A DNA stretch of 64,000 nucleotides from Salinirubrum litoreum (GCF_020567425.1 NZ_JAJCVJ010000005.1:33491-97490); one strand, 5' to 3'; shown: positions 22,916-30,423, counted from the stretch's first letter. The notes: generated by a model from the sequence alone, not told the origin. A program made the numbers and translations.

Positions 22916-24331
22916 ATGGACCAGTTCGTCAATCGTATCGATGAACTCGATCGGTTGCAGACCCTCTATGAGAGTGGCACTGCAGAACTCGCAATCATTT
23001 ATGGGCGCCGCCAGATCGGCAAGAGCGAACTCGTCCGCCAATCGATTGCCGACCGCGACGATGCCGTGTACTATCAGGCAGTCCAAGGGACAGCGACGAC
23101 ACAGCTCAGGCGATTCGTCGAGGCAGCAGCGTCGACCTATCCCGACATCACGGCCGTCAAAGAGGAGTGGGAACCGCTCTTAACGTACCTCACCGACAGA
23201 GACGCCGTCATCGTCATCGACGAATTTCCGTACCTCATCGAATCGAACGAGGGACTTCCCTCGGTCATTCAACATCTGTGGGATACAGCTATCGACGAGA
23301 GTCAGGCGACGCTCGTCCTCACAGGCTCTGCAATCGGCATGATCCATACCCACGTCCTCGATGGCGGTGCGCCACTCTACGGACGGGTGTCCCAGACACC
23401 GAATGGCCGCCTCGAACTCGCCCAGCTGCCGTTTCGCTCCATCCAAGAGTTCGTGCCGACGTACGATCCCGAAGAACGGGTGTTCGTCTATGGCGTCTTC
23501 GGCGGCACACCCCGATATCTCAGCCCGCTCGATCCATCACAGAGCCTCGGAGAGAACATCACGCGGCTGCTGTGCGACCCGGATGGTCCACTCCACGACG
23601 AGCCCGAAACCGTCCTCCAGATGGAACTCAACGAGGTGAACACGTATTTTTCGGTTCTAGAGTCGATGGCCAGCGGGAACCGCAGTCGAAACGAGATCGC
23701 TCAGGGAGCCGGCATCGAGAGCACCAACACGTCGTACTACTTCGACCGGCTGGAAACCCTCCAGATCATCGAGAAACATCATCCGGCACTCGCCGATCCG
23801 GCGCGCAGCAAGCGGACTCGATACAAGATTCGAGATCCCGTATTCCGGTTTTACTTCCGGTATCTCTACGGCCGCGGAGGACAGTACGAACTCTACGGCG
23901 AGAACGCCTACGCGGATCTCATCGAACCGGAATTGCCCGACTTCGTCAGCGAAACGTTCGAATCGCTCTGTCACCAGGCGGTGCCGGCGCTCTATGCAGA
24001 CTACCAGCTCACACAGGTGCCAAGCCAGTGGTGGTACAAGGGCCAGGAAGTAGATGTCGTCGCACCAACTGACGAGTCAACGCTGATCGCTGGCGAAGCG
24101 AAATTTACCAACACCCCCCTCGGCTATGACGTGCTCGCGGACCTCGAAGACGACGTGGAGCAAATCGATTGGACACCCACCGGAGGTGGCGAGCCGACGT
24201 ATGAATTCGCCTTGTTCAGCCGCTCCGGGTTCAAACGCTCCGTCGAGGAAGCTGCAGACGAGCGTGATGATCTCCGGCTATTCGATCTCTCCGATATCGT
24301 TGCCATTCTCGAGAGTGGAACCACCCATTAA
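22916..24331 (+). CDS. DUF234-type archaeal ATPase with C-terminal PD-(D/E)XK domain
   Basis: Encodes 471 residues from the ATG at 22916 (480 from 22889). FVNRIDELDRLQTLYESGTAELAIIYGRRQIGKSELV gives Walker A at 30-37; VIVIDEFPYLIES is Walker B. LTGSAIGMI and the LYGR stretch match the archaeal ATPase family that ends in DUF234. A winged helix (NRSRNEIAQGAGIESTNTSYYFDRLETL) and the signature IRDPVFRFYFRYLY follow. Near the end, WWYKGQEVDVVAP and LIAGEAKF supply Asp and ExK of a nuclease-like fold. The cellular role of this family is unclear. Confidence 0.8.
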   Translation: MDQFVNRIDELDRLQTLYESGTAELAIIYGRRQIGKSELVRQSIADRDDAVYYQAVQGTATTQLRRFVEAAASTYPDITAVKEEWEPLLTYLTDRDAVIVIDEFPYLIESNEGLPSVIQHLWDTAIDESQATLVLTGSAIGMIHTHVLDGGAPLYGRVSQTPNGRLELAQLPFRSIQEFVPTYDPEERVFVYGVFGGTPRYLSPLDPSQSLGENITRLLCDPDGPLHDEPETVLQMELNEVNTYFSVLESMASGNRSRNEIAQGAGIESTNTSYYFDRLETLQIIEKHHPALADPARSKRTRYKIRDPVFRFYFRYLYGRGGQYELYGENAYADLIEPELPDFVSETFESLCHQAVPALYADYQLTQVPSQWWYKGQEVDVVAPTDESTLIAGEAKFTNTPLGYDVLADLEDDVEQIDWTPTGGGEPTYEFALFSRSGFKRSVEEAADERDDLRLFDLSDIVAILESGTTH

Positions 24332-24363
24332 CGCCGGAAGGTAACAGCTGGGGAAAGTTTTTC

Positions 24364-24385
24364 TCCCCCAAAGGGGTGCGGGGGA
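24364..24385 (+). promoter_or_regulatory. Leader hairpin, copy 10
   Basis: TCCCCC (24364-24369) pairs with GGGGGA (24380-24385); loop AAAGGGGTGC. Preceded by AGTTTTTC; 28 bases before the ATG at 24414. Confidence 0.75.
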
Positions 24386-24413
24386 ATCAAACGTACCCCC
24401 AGAGGCGAACCAA

Positions 24414-24833
24414 ATGAAAGAAACCAACGAGACGACAGCGTATCGAATAACGATCACTCTCGATAGCGCCGAGCTCCCCGTCGACCAGCAAGCCCGCAAC
24501 GCGCTTCTCACCGAGTTCCGTTCACGAGTCGGCCATCTCGTCGAAGGGCTTCGTGGCATCGACGCTGAGCAAGACGACATCGACATCAGTACGGGCTACC
24601 GATATGCGCAAGTTCCGGCGACGTGCCCACTCTGTAGCGAGCCACTCGATCTCCAAAGCGTCCATCTGGATACAGAGAACGGAGCCCTAGCAAGCGCGGT
24701 ATGTTCGAGCGATCAGTGTAACTGGAGCGGTGATGCAGTCTATCGAATCATCGACCTCGAGGGCAGCGAAAGCGACGCCTTCGAGAGCAGCGTACTAACC
24801 GGGGATATCGCTCCGAGCTACCACCCGTACTGA
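24414..24833 (+). CDS. Zinc-finger accessory protein
   Basis: Encodes 139 residues. An N-terminal beta-alpha region (AYRITITLDSAELPVDQQARNALLTEFRSRVGHLVEGLRGIDAE) is followed by a metal site: CPLCSEPLDLQSVHLDTENGALASAVCSSDQCNWSGDAVY, with a CxxC pair and a later CxxxxC pair. Led by hairpin 10. Function unknown; a nucleic-acid or protein contact through the finger is likely. Confidence 0.65.
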   Translation: MKETNETTAYRITITLDSAELPVDQQARNALLTEFRSRVGHLVEGLRGIDAEQDDIDISTGYRYAQVPATCPLCSEPLDLQSVHLDTENGALASAVCSSDQCNWSGDAVYRIIDLEGSESDAFESSVLTGDIAPSYHPY

Positions 24834-24899
24834 ACTGAGATCTGCGAGGTATCCCTGCTGAGCCGACAACGTAGCAGCCCCCACAGGGAACCAGCCCGA

Positions 24900-24941
24900 T
24901 TAACCAACAGGAACCGTACAACAGCAATCGGTGTTGGTTAA
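24900..24941. promoter_or_regulatory. Long-spaced inverted repeat, copy 2
   Basis: TTAACCAAC (24900-24908) and GTTGGTTAA (24933-24941) with 24 bases between. It lies 70-110 bases upstream of the ATG at 25011, just ahead of leader hairpin 11. Confidence 0.65.
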
Positions 24942-24968
24942 CGATTAGCCGCCGGTCGCAGTTTTTCT

Positions 24969-24988
24969 CCCCCAGGAGGGGTGCGGGG
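24969..24988 (+). promoter_or_regulatory. Leader hairpin, copy 11
   Basis: CCCC (24969-24972) pairs with GGGG (24985-24988); loop holds AGGAGGGGTGC. Preceded by AGTTTTTCT, and 22 bases before the ATG at 25011. Confidence 0.7.
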
Positions 24989-25010
24989 CGAGTTCCCGCG
25001 TTGATTCATC

Positions 25011-26012
25011 ATGGCACTCACAGCGAGGACGACCAGCAACGCAGCCAGCGAAATTGCGGCTGCTCGGCAGGCAGACCACGTGGCGTTTCTTCATCGAGTT
25101 CCGTTTGCATTTGACGCTCTCGGACTCGGTTTTCTCACCGGGTTTCGGGAAGACTGTACCTACCAACAGCAACAATTCAAAGCGTTAGAGTTGCCAGTCG
25201 GGATGCTCGATAACGATTTTCGAAACCCAGACCTTGATCGGTACGTCGAACACTTTTTCGAATATGAGCCTCAGGTCGGAGTGATTGGTGATGCCTACGG
25301 AGTCGAAGAAGTAGACCGATACGTCGCTGCTGCTCGCGAGATTCAAGGAAGCTACCCAGAATCGGATCTCGTCATCGTCCCCAAATGCCGTGCCGCGATT
25401 CGCGCGATCCCTGATGACCTCGTCGTCGGGTACTCCCGTGGATACGCCGACCGGCTCGCTCACGAGTTTTCAGAACCGAGCGATTGGCGTGGTCGTCGCG
25501 TCCATATACTCGGAGGGAGTCCGCCGAAACAACTGGACGTCATTAAGCAGCTCACCCGTCCCACGCTGACGGGTGACCCACCCGCAGATATCGTCGGCAT
25601 CGACTGGAATGGGCTTCACCGTGGCGCACAGTTCGGCGAGTTCTGGACGGCTAGTGGGTGGGACGACAGCGGTCGCGACGCCGAGCACATGACGATCCGA
25701 AAAACCGTCCGGTGCAGTCTCGCAAAGGTCCGGGAGTTCTGGCAGGCACGAGGCGTTTGGCCCGAATCGACAACGAAGGAAGATGGTGTCGAGTTCGAGT
25801 ATCGCGGTCCGTCACCGAGTGATATCGAGAGTGCGGCGTGTACTGAGTGCGATGTGAACGTTTGGACGACTGAACGAGGGCCCTACGTAGCAGAGTACGA
25901 TACGGGAGACATCTGTGGGTACTGTAGCTACGACTGCTACTTCACGCATCGGCATCGGAACCAGCTCGAAGAGCTAGTCGGCGAACAAAGCGTCTACTTC
26001 CCGCCAGCTTGA
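25011..26012 (+). CDS. DUF6610-like protein, TIM-barrel/TGT-like
   Basis: Encodes 333 residues. LHRVPFAFDALGLGFLTGFREDCTYQQQQFKALELPVGMLDNDFRNPD and LVVGYSRGYADRLAHEFSEPSDWRGRRVHILGGSPPKQLDVIKQL are the signature I associate with haloarchaeal DUF6610. The glycine-rich HILGGSP and conserved Asp-containing strands resemble the barrel of tRNA-guanine transglycosylases, but no active-site assignment is safe. The end carries a cysteine cluster (CTECDVNVWTT, then CGYCSYDCYFTHRH), probably a zinc finger. Controlled by inverted repeat 2 and hairpin 11. Confidence 0.7.
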   Translation: MALTARTTSNAASEIAAARQADHVAFLHRVPFAFDALGLGFLTGFREDCTYQQQQFKALELPVGMLDNDFRNPDLDRYVEHFFEYEPQVGVIGDAYGVEEVDRYVAAAREIQGSYPESDLVIVPKCRAAIRAIPDDLVVGYSRGYADRLAHEFSEPSDWRGRRVHILGGSPPKQLDVIKQLTRPTLTGDPPADIVGIDWNGLHRGAQFGEFWTASGWDDSGRDAEHMTIRKTVRCSLAKVREFWQARGVWPESTTKEDGVEFEYRGPSPSDIESAACTECDVNVWTTERGPYVAEYDTGDICGYCSYDCYFTHRHRNQLEELVGEQSVYFPPA

Positions 26013-26030
26013 GCAGCGAGTCGTTTTTTC

Positions 26031-26051
26031 GCCCCCGGAAGGGGTGAGGGC
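26031..26051 (+). promoter_or_regulatory. Leader hairpin, copy 12
   Basis: GCCC (26031-26034) pairs with GGGC (26048-26051); loop holds GGAAGGGGTGA. Preceded by CGTTTTTTC; 32 bases before the ATG at 26084. Confidence 0.65.
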
Positions 26052-26083
26052 TCGAAAGAGAGCGTACAAGAGAGTGATTCTAC

Positions 26084-26431
26084 ATGAGTCAAAAACAGAA
26101 CCCGAGTGACGTCTCAATCGATCAGATTCCAATCAACCTACCGAGCACCCAGACGTCCGAGGTAGATCCAGCAGACGTTCCCGAGGAGATCCAATCGATC
26201 ACCTGTGGGCTAGCAAGCGAGCACCCGCCGACGAATCCGCTCGTTGTGCTGAAAGCGGCCCGCTGGTGGTATATCCACGGAAAGGGTGGCACCGACCCCG
26301 CATTCCAGTGGGCCATCGAGTGGGCACGGCACCTCGCGACAGACACGCCCAGCGACGTAGAGCGGTTCGACGAGTATCTCGAGTACCTCGTTACAGTCGG
26401 GTTCGCGGACGAACCACACGAACTCCGGTGA
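26084..26431 (+). CDS. Accessory protein, unknown
   Basis: Encodes 115 residues. A disordered N-terminus is followed by PEEIQSITCGLASEHPPTNPLVVLKAARWWYIHGKGGTDPAFQWAIEWARHLATDTPSDVERFDEYLEYLVTVGF, a helical domain rich in Trp. No known motif. Head gene after hairpin 12; hairpin 13 follows, so it is a separate unit from the metallopeptidase. Confidence 0.6.
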   Translation: MSQKQNPSDVSIDQIPINLPSTQTSEVDPADVPEEIQSITCGLASEHPPTNPLVVLKAARWWYIHGKGGTDPAFQWAIEWARHLATDTPSDVERFDEYLEYLVTVGFADEPHELR

Positions 26432-26452
26432 CACTCAGGGGAGGTTGTTTGT

Positions 26453-26474
26453 GCGCCCCAGAGGGGTGCGGCGC
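26453..26474 (+). promoter_or_regulatory. Leader hairpin, copy 13
   Basis: GCGCC (26453-26457) pairs with GGCGC (26470-26474); loop CCAGAGGGGTGC. Preceded by TTGTTTG; 44 bases before the ATG at 26519. Confidence 0.7.
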
Positions 26475-26518
26475 GTTCTAAACTGACGCGGTCGCGGTGA
26501 ACTCGATTCAGTGAAATT

Positions 26519-27445
26519 ATGGCTACGACCAGCGACTCGTCGGTCTCCTTCGACGAGACCGACACGCGATCGGACGAGATGAACAGCACCATCGAACAGT
26601 GGATCAACGACCTCGTCGCCGGCGTCGACGAGGCGCAATCCAGCACGGAGTTCCAGGAGTGGCTCGATGTCCAGAGCCGTTTCCATGACTATTCCTACCG
26701 AAATACGCTCCTGATCAAGCGCCAGTGTCCCGAGGCGACCCGCGTGGCGGGGTATCGGACATGGCAAGAAGACTTTGACCGGCACGTCCAGGAGGGGGAA
26801 AGCGCGATCTGGATCTGGGCACCAATCATTACGAAACAATGCCCAGAGTGCGAGAACTCGCCGAGCTACCACGAGAGTAGTGACTGTGACTACGACGAGA
26901 CTCCGCCTGAAGAGTGGTCGAAGGGGCTCGTTGGGTTCAGACCCGCACCGGTGTTCGACATCGACCAGACCGACGGTGAGCCGCTTCCGGAACTTGATAC
27001 AGAAGCGACCGGCGACGCCGACGGTCTCGTCACCCAGTTGACTGCCGCCGATGATGACCTTGGGGTGACGGTTCGAATTATCCCCGAGGAGGAATGGTCG
27101 CATGGAGAGGCAAAAGGTGTCTGTGAGCGGGTGAGTCTCGTCGACGTCAAGCCCCTTGTCGAGGCTCGCGACCGCGAGAACAATGCGGATCTCGCCCGGA
27201 CGCTGATTCACGAGTACGCACACGCCTTACTCCACTTCGACGTCGACGACGATACCGAGCGCTCGAAGCGCGAGGTCGAGGCCGAAGCCGTCGCGTACGT
27301 GGTCGGGCGGTACTGCGAGCTCGATACGAGTGGCTCGGCGTTCTACCTCGCGGCGTGGGAATCGGACGATCCCGAAGTCGTTCGCGATCGGCTCGGCCGA
27401 ATCAGTCGAACAGCAGAAGAGATCATCAAGGTCCTCGAGAACTAA
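26519..27445 (+). CDS. ArdC-like protein: ssDNA-binding domain plus ImmA/IrrE-type metallopeptidase
   Basis: Encodes 308 residues. FQEWLDVQSRFHDYSYRNTLLIKRQCPEATRVAGYRTW and GESAIWIWAPI (about 45-105) match the N-terminal domain of ArdC-type antirestriction proteins. A haloarchaeal CPEC insert follows. The C-terminal domain has DLARTLIHEYAHALLHFD with the HExxH zinc-peptidase motif near 231-235 and a downstream Glu in VEAEAVAYVVGRY. ArdC proteins protect incoming plasmid DNA; ImmA-type peptidases cleave repressors. Which role applies here is not shown. Led by hairpin 13. Confidence 0.8.
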   Translation: MATTSDSSVSFDETDTRSDEMNSTIEQWINDLVAGVDEAQSSTEFQEWLDVQSRFHDYSYRNTLLIKRQCPEATRVAGYRTWQEDFDRHVQEGESAIWIWAPIITKQCPECENSPSYHESSDCDYDETPPEEWSKGLVGFRPAPVFDIDQTDGEPLPELDTEATGDADGLVTQLTAADDDLGVTVRIIPEEEWSHGEAKGVCERVSLVDVKPLVEARDRENNADLARTLIHEYAHALLHFDVDDDTERSKREVEAEAVAYVVGRYCELDTSGSAFYLAAWESDDPEVVRDRLGRISRTAEEIIKVLEN

Positions 27446-27457
27446 ATTCTCGGCTGT

Positions 27458-27499
27458 TTAACCAACATACGATACGTGAATCCGCTGACCGTTGGTTAA
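27458..27499. promoter_or_regulatory. Long-spaced inverted repeat, copy 3
   Basis: TTAACCAAC (27458-27466) and GTTGGTTAA (27491-27499), 24 bases apart, directly upstream of the T-run and leader hairpin 14 of the SWIM gene. Confidence 0.65.
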
Positions 27500-27507
27500 G
27501 TTTTTCA

Positions 27508-27531
27508 GCGCCCGCGAGGGGGCGGAGGCGC
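27508..27531 (+). promoter_or_regulatory. Leader hairpin, copy 14
   Basis: GCGCC (27508-27512) pairs with GGCGC (27527-27531); loop holds GAGGGGGCGGA. Preceded by AGTTTTTC; 20 bases before the ATG at 27552. Confidence 0.65.
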
Positions 27532-27551
27532 ATTCCACCCTCCACAGAACC

Positions 27552-28382
27552 ATGTCTGATCGGTACCTCACGGCTGTTTTGACAGAGGCGGAGCATGTCG
27601 CTAAAAATTACGACCAGGTCGCTCAATCCACGGAGTCCCCTACACACGAGTATCTCCAGTATGCTGTTCTCCGGCTTCTCGAAGGGCAGTCGGAAGCGGT
27701 AGCCGAACGATTCCCGCAGGTCGACGGCGTGACGGTCGGGTATGGACGGGACAAATCGATGTTCGACAGCTGGGGTTCCGACGTTGAGTGGTGGGAGACG
27801 GTCTCACCACGGGAGGAGTGTACGCGATTTCGGCTGTTCTACCCAGACGACCGCACAATGATCCCCCGAGTCATCATCGATGTAATGGCCGCCCTCGGTG
27901 CATGGCGCGTCTGGGACGGGAATGCTGCCGTCTGTGGGTCCTACGACCATTGTGAGCGGCGTGAAGTCCATTATCTCTGGCCGGACGATCATCCTGTCGA
28001 AGAGCTTCTGCAAGAGCGTCTTCAGCACGCTGACGGTGCCGTCGCTCCGGACGGTGGGCAGACTGGCGATATCCGCGATCGGATGGTCGTTGCCGAGCAG
28101 GCGACACAACAGGATGCTCTCGAGCCACGAACCAGACGCGCTGTCGACGAACCGATGAACGTCTCGCTGCTCGCGAAAGGCGGCCGGTACGAGGTAGCGT
28201 CCGCGTCCGGGAACCGCTACGACGTCGATATCATCGGCAAGTCGTGTACCTGTCCAGACTGGCAACAACGGACTCCCGAGGGCGGCTGCAAGCATATGCG
28301 CCGGGTCGACTACGAGATCAAACAGGGACGAGTTCCACGACCAGACGGCCGGCTCCCTACTGAGCTGGATGTTCGTTCTTAA
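27552..28382 (+). CDS. SWIM zinc-finger protein
   Basis: Encodes 276 residues. The C-terminal region carries a SWIM finger, CTCPDWQQRTPEGGCKHMRRV (CxC then CxH, about 232-252), preceded by the typical strand YEVASASGNRYDVDIIGKS. The N-terminal part has ERFPQVDGVTVGYGRDKSMFDSWGSDVEWWE and an alpha/beta body of unknown type. SWIM domains bind DNA or proteins. The ATG at 27552 was chosen because the frame upstream covers hairpin 14. Its stop overlaps copy 4 of the TTAACCAAC repeat, so it is flanked by two copies. Confidence 0.75.
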   Translation: MSDRYLTAVLTEAEHVAKNYDQVAQSTESPTHEYLQYAVLRLLEGQSEAVAERFPQVDGVTVGYGRDKSMFDSWGSDVEWWETVSPREECTRFRLFYPDDRTMIPRVIIDVMAALGAWRVWDGNAAVCGSYDHCERREVHYLWPDDHPVEELLQERLQHADGAVAPDGGQTGDIRDRMVVAEQATQQDALEPRTRRAVDEPMNVSLLAKGGRYEVASASGNRYDVDIIGKSCTCPDWQQRTPEGGCKHMRRVDYEIKQGRVPRPDGRLPTELDVRS

Positions 28383-28418
28383 CCAACGGTTCCATCGATC
28401 CTGGCTAATGTTGGGTGA
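28379..28418. promoter_or_regulatory. Long-spaced inverted repeat, copy 4 (degenerate)
   Basis: TTAACCAAC (28379-28387) is exact and overlaps the SWIM stop codon; the right arm GTTGGGTGA (28410-28418) has two changes. Spacing 22 bases. Confidence 0.5.
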
Positions 28419-28489
28419 TTCGGACGGAAGAACGTGCCTCGCCCGGACGACGCGTAACTCCTCGAAATCGGCTCGTAATCAGCACTCGA

Positions 28490-29410
28490 TCACTGGTCGA
28501 TTTCATACTCAGCCGCGAGCTCCTGGAACTCGTCCCACTCGGGGAAGCGATCATCGTCGACATCACCGTGAGTCTTGAGATACTGGAGCAGGACTTCAAT
28601 TTCGTCTTCAAGTCCGTACTTCGCCGCTCGGTCCCGCAGCGTTTTCTCGTCGACGTCGATGCGGCTGAGCAGGAGAAGACAGTACGACCGGTGGCGAGCG
28701 CCGTTATCAATCAGCAAGGTGTGACAGCAGAGCTCCGCCGGCGAAAGGTCCTCCATATCCTCAGAGTAAATGTAGTAGCGGTGGCGAGTCAGTAGGAACA
28801 GGAGATCGAAGTCCGCGAACAGAGTGAGCCCAGTTTCGTGGAAGTTCTTTACGTCGATTTCCGTCTCGGTCTGAGCGAGAAATTCGTCGTGGTCCTCCCA
28901 GAGAATCGTCCCCTTCGACGCGACCGCTTCGAGGCGTTGTCGATGGAGATGGTGAACCACTTCGCGTGCGAACTCATGTAGTCGGTCGAAGTCGGCGTTG
29001 AAATCGTAGCGGCCGTCGTCCGTGCCGACGAGACCACGGTCGCGGAACCGCTTGAGAACTCGGTTGACCGTATTGCGGTAGTTGTCGCTCAGGTCGGCGA
29101 TTTCGGCGACGGTTCGCGGCTGATCGAGATAGTTCAGCACCTCGAGGGACTTACCGGTCAACAGCTCGGGGAAATCAATGTGGGAGTGCTGGCGGACGAG
29201 ATCCTGGTAGACTTCGACGGCTCGGCTGTCAGAGGGAACAACCCGCTTTCGACGCCCGTCGCGTTCCGTGTACACCAGCCCGGTCTCCCTGAGGTCCGCA
29301 ACGGCACGGGAGAGATAACTCTCGCTGTGGTCGAGTTTCGTCGCGAGGTCAGAGATCGTGTCGCCCCGTTCGACGGTGGCGAGGACCTCAAGTTCGATAC
29401 GCCGAAGCAC
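28490..29410 (-). CDS. Regulator with two winged helices
   Basis: Encodes 306 residues. The first winged helix is at 1-60 (LEVLATVERGDTISDLATKLDHSESYLSRAVADLRETGLVY), the second at 85-150 (SLEVLNYLDQPRTVAEIADLSDNYRNTVNRVLKRFRDRGLV). The C-terminal half, with NFHETGLTLFADFDLLFLLTRHRYYIYSEDMEDLSPAELCCHTLLID, looks like a helical ligand or nucleotidyltransferase-substrate-like domain. The start is a GTG at 29410 right beside a nested 50-bp palindrome with a TATA-like centre, which fits a leaderless, self-repressed gene. It lies between copies 4 and 5 of the long-spaced repeat. Confidence 0.75.
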   Translation of the reverse strand: MLRRIELEVLATVERGDTISDLATKLDHSESYLSRAVADLRETGLVYTERDGRRKRVVPSDSRAVEVYQDLVRQHSHIDFPELLTGKSLEVLNYLDQPRTVAEIADLSDNYRNTVNRVLKRFRDRGLVGTDDGRYDFNADFDRLHEFAREVVHHLHRQRLEAVASKGTILWEDHDEFLAQTETEIDVKNFHETGLTLFADFDLLFLLTRHRYYIYSEDMEDLSPAELCCHTLLIDNGARHRSYCLLLLSRIDVDEKTLRDRAAKYGLEDEIEVLLQYLKTHGDVDDDRFPEWDEFQELAAEYEIDQ

Positions 29411-29412
29411 AA

Positions 29413-29462
29413 TGTAACATAGTACGAAACATGTATATAATAAAGTTTCGAGTAGTGTTACA
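29413..29462. promoter_or_regulatory. Nested 50-bp palindrome over the promoter of the double-winged-helix regulator
   Basis: Outer arms TGTAACA (29413-29419) and TGTTACA (29456-29462) and inner arms CGAAAC (29425-29430) and GTTTCG (29445-29450) are all symmetric about one point. The AT-rich centre ATGTATATAATAAA holds the probable TATA box. It begins two bases upstream of the GTG start. Confidence 0.7.
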
Positions 29463-29491
29463 AAATTCGGAAGCGGTCAATCGAGAGTGTT

Positions 29492-29532
29492 TTAACCAAC
29501 AAAACTATGGGTCACTGGTTATTGTTGGTTAA
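29492..29532. promoter_or_regulatory. Long-spaced inverted repeat, copy 5
   Basis: TTAACCAAC (29492-29500) and GTTGGTTAA (29524-29532), 23 bases apart. The right arm ends just before AGGAGG, the ribosome binding site of the gene at 29549. Confidence 0.65.
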
Positions 29533-29548
29533 TAGGAGGAAACTGCCG

Positions 29549-29872
29549 ATGTCCTACGAGCCACCGACCCCGCCTGCAGGCCTCCCGACCGAATTAGTCG
29601 AGACTCTCAACGAGTCTCCGCCGGAACAGCTCCGGGAGGTATCCCGCTACGCTGAGGAGTTAGCCGAACACATAGAACGGAAGACCCGTCTTGAGGCGGA
29701 ATCGGACAAGGACAACGTCGATGATCGTCCCGAAGACCTTCCAGACGACGTCCCTGCAAAGGCGACGATCACGATCAAGGAAATCAACAACAATCGCTAC
29801 TACTACTGGCAGTGGCGAGACGGTGAAAAAATCCGATCTCAATATAAAGGCCCCGTCAGTCCCGACGAGTAG
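29549..29872 (+). CDS. DUF6788-like small protein
   Basis: Encodes 107 residues. The C-terminal part (AKATITIKEINNNRYYYWQWRDGEKIRSQYKGPV) is the recognisable core of a haloarchaeal family with similarity to repeats that contact nucleic acid (DUF6788, from memory). The N-terminus is Pro-rich, then helical and acidic. AGGAGG at about 29535 serves as Shine-Dalgarno. Controlled from inverted repeat 5 rather than the hairpin family. Confidence 0.65.
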   Translation: MSYEPPTPPAGLPTELVETLNESPPEQLREVSRYAEELAEHIERKTRLEAESDKDNVDDRPEDLPDDVPAKATITIKEINNNRYYYWQWRDGEKIRSQYKGPVSPDE

Positions 29873-29929
29873 ACGAGATTGAACCAGAGCCGAAGGTTTG
29901 TTTCAGCACCATTGAACCCGTAGTTGACG

Positions 29930-30088
29930 ACACCCCCCAGAGTGTGAATGGGATCGGTTTACCGACACCCCTCAGTGTGAATGGCCTGCCAACCGTCTTT
30001 CCTCACCGTTACATTACGTCAATAGGAGACGTAGAAATTCGTGGATGGATTATGAATCGATTACTCCCACACCCCTCAGTGTGAATGG
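29930..30088. repeat. Iterons ACACCCCTCAGTGTGAATGG
   Basis: Three copies, at about 29930-29951 (slightly diverged), 29965-29984 and 30069-30088. The 20-bp sequences differ from the ORB-like repeats that follow, so they may bind a different protein. They lie at the outer left edge of the origin region. Confidence 0.65.
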
Positions 30089-30207
30089 TCTACCACCAGG
30101 GGTGCCGTGATTGAGAAGCTCTTAACAGCAGAAGTCCCCGTACGGTAGGAGGTTTCTCCACAACGTCCTCATCGACGACACTGAGGACGATCAAAAATCG
30201 TGGGATC

Positions 30208-30401
30208 CACCCCCCATTTTCGAGCTGTAAATCGGAGAGGGCAAGGAGACAGCACAGCACATGCTAAAGAACGTCGTATCTCTAAGGTCACCCTCCCCCC
30301 GTTTTCGAGTAGTAACGAGACACCCCGACAAATGACACCCTCCATTTTCGAGCTGTAAGCATCACCCGGGTCGCGAACACCCCCCGTTTTCGAGTAGTAA
30401 G
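30208..30401. repeat. Left cluster of ORB-like origin repeats
   Basis: Four repeats of the form CACCCCCCGTTTTCGAGTWGTAAG, at 30208-30230, 30289-30315, 30336-30359 and 30378-30401, all in the same orientation just behind the 3' end of orc1/cdc6. A G-rich/C-rich block joined to TTTTCGAG is the usual form of haloarchaeal origin recognition boxes. The whole of 29873-30423 has no gene. Confidence 0.8.
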
Positions 30402-30423
30402 TGCGGGGAGAATTTGAGCGAGA

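Noticed and set aside
9972..27531. Reading the leader hairpins as ordinary transcription terminators
   Set aside because: The T-run comes before the stem, not after it, on the plus strand, and the stems sit within 6-55 bases of the next start codon; the T-run alone might still end the upstream transcript.
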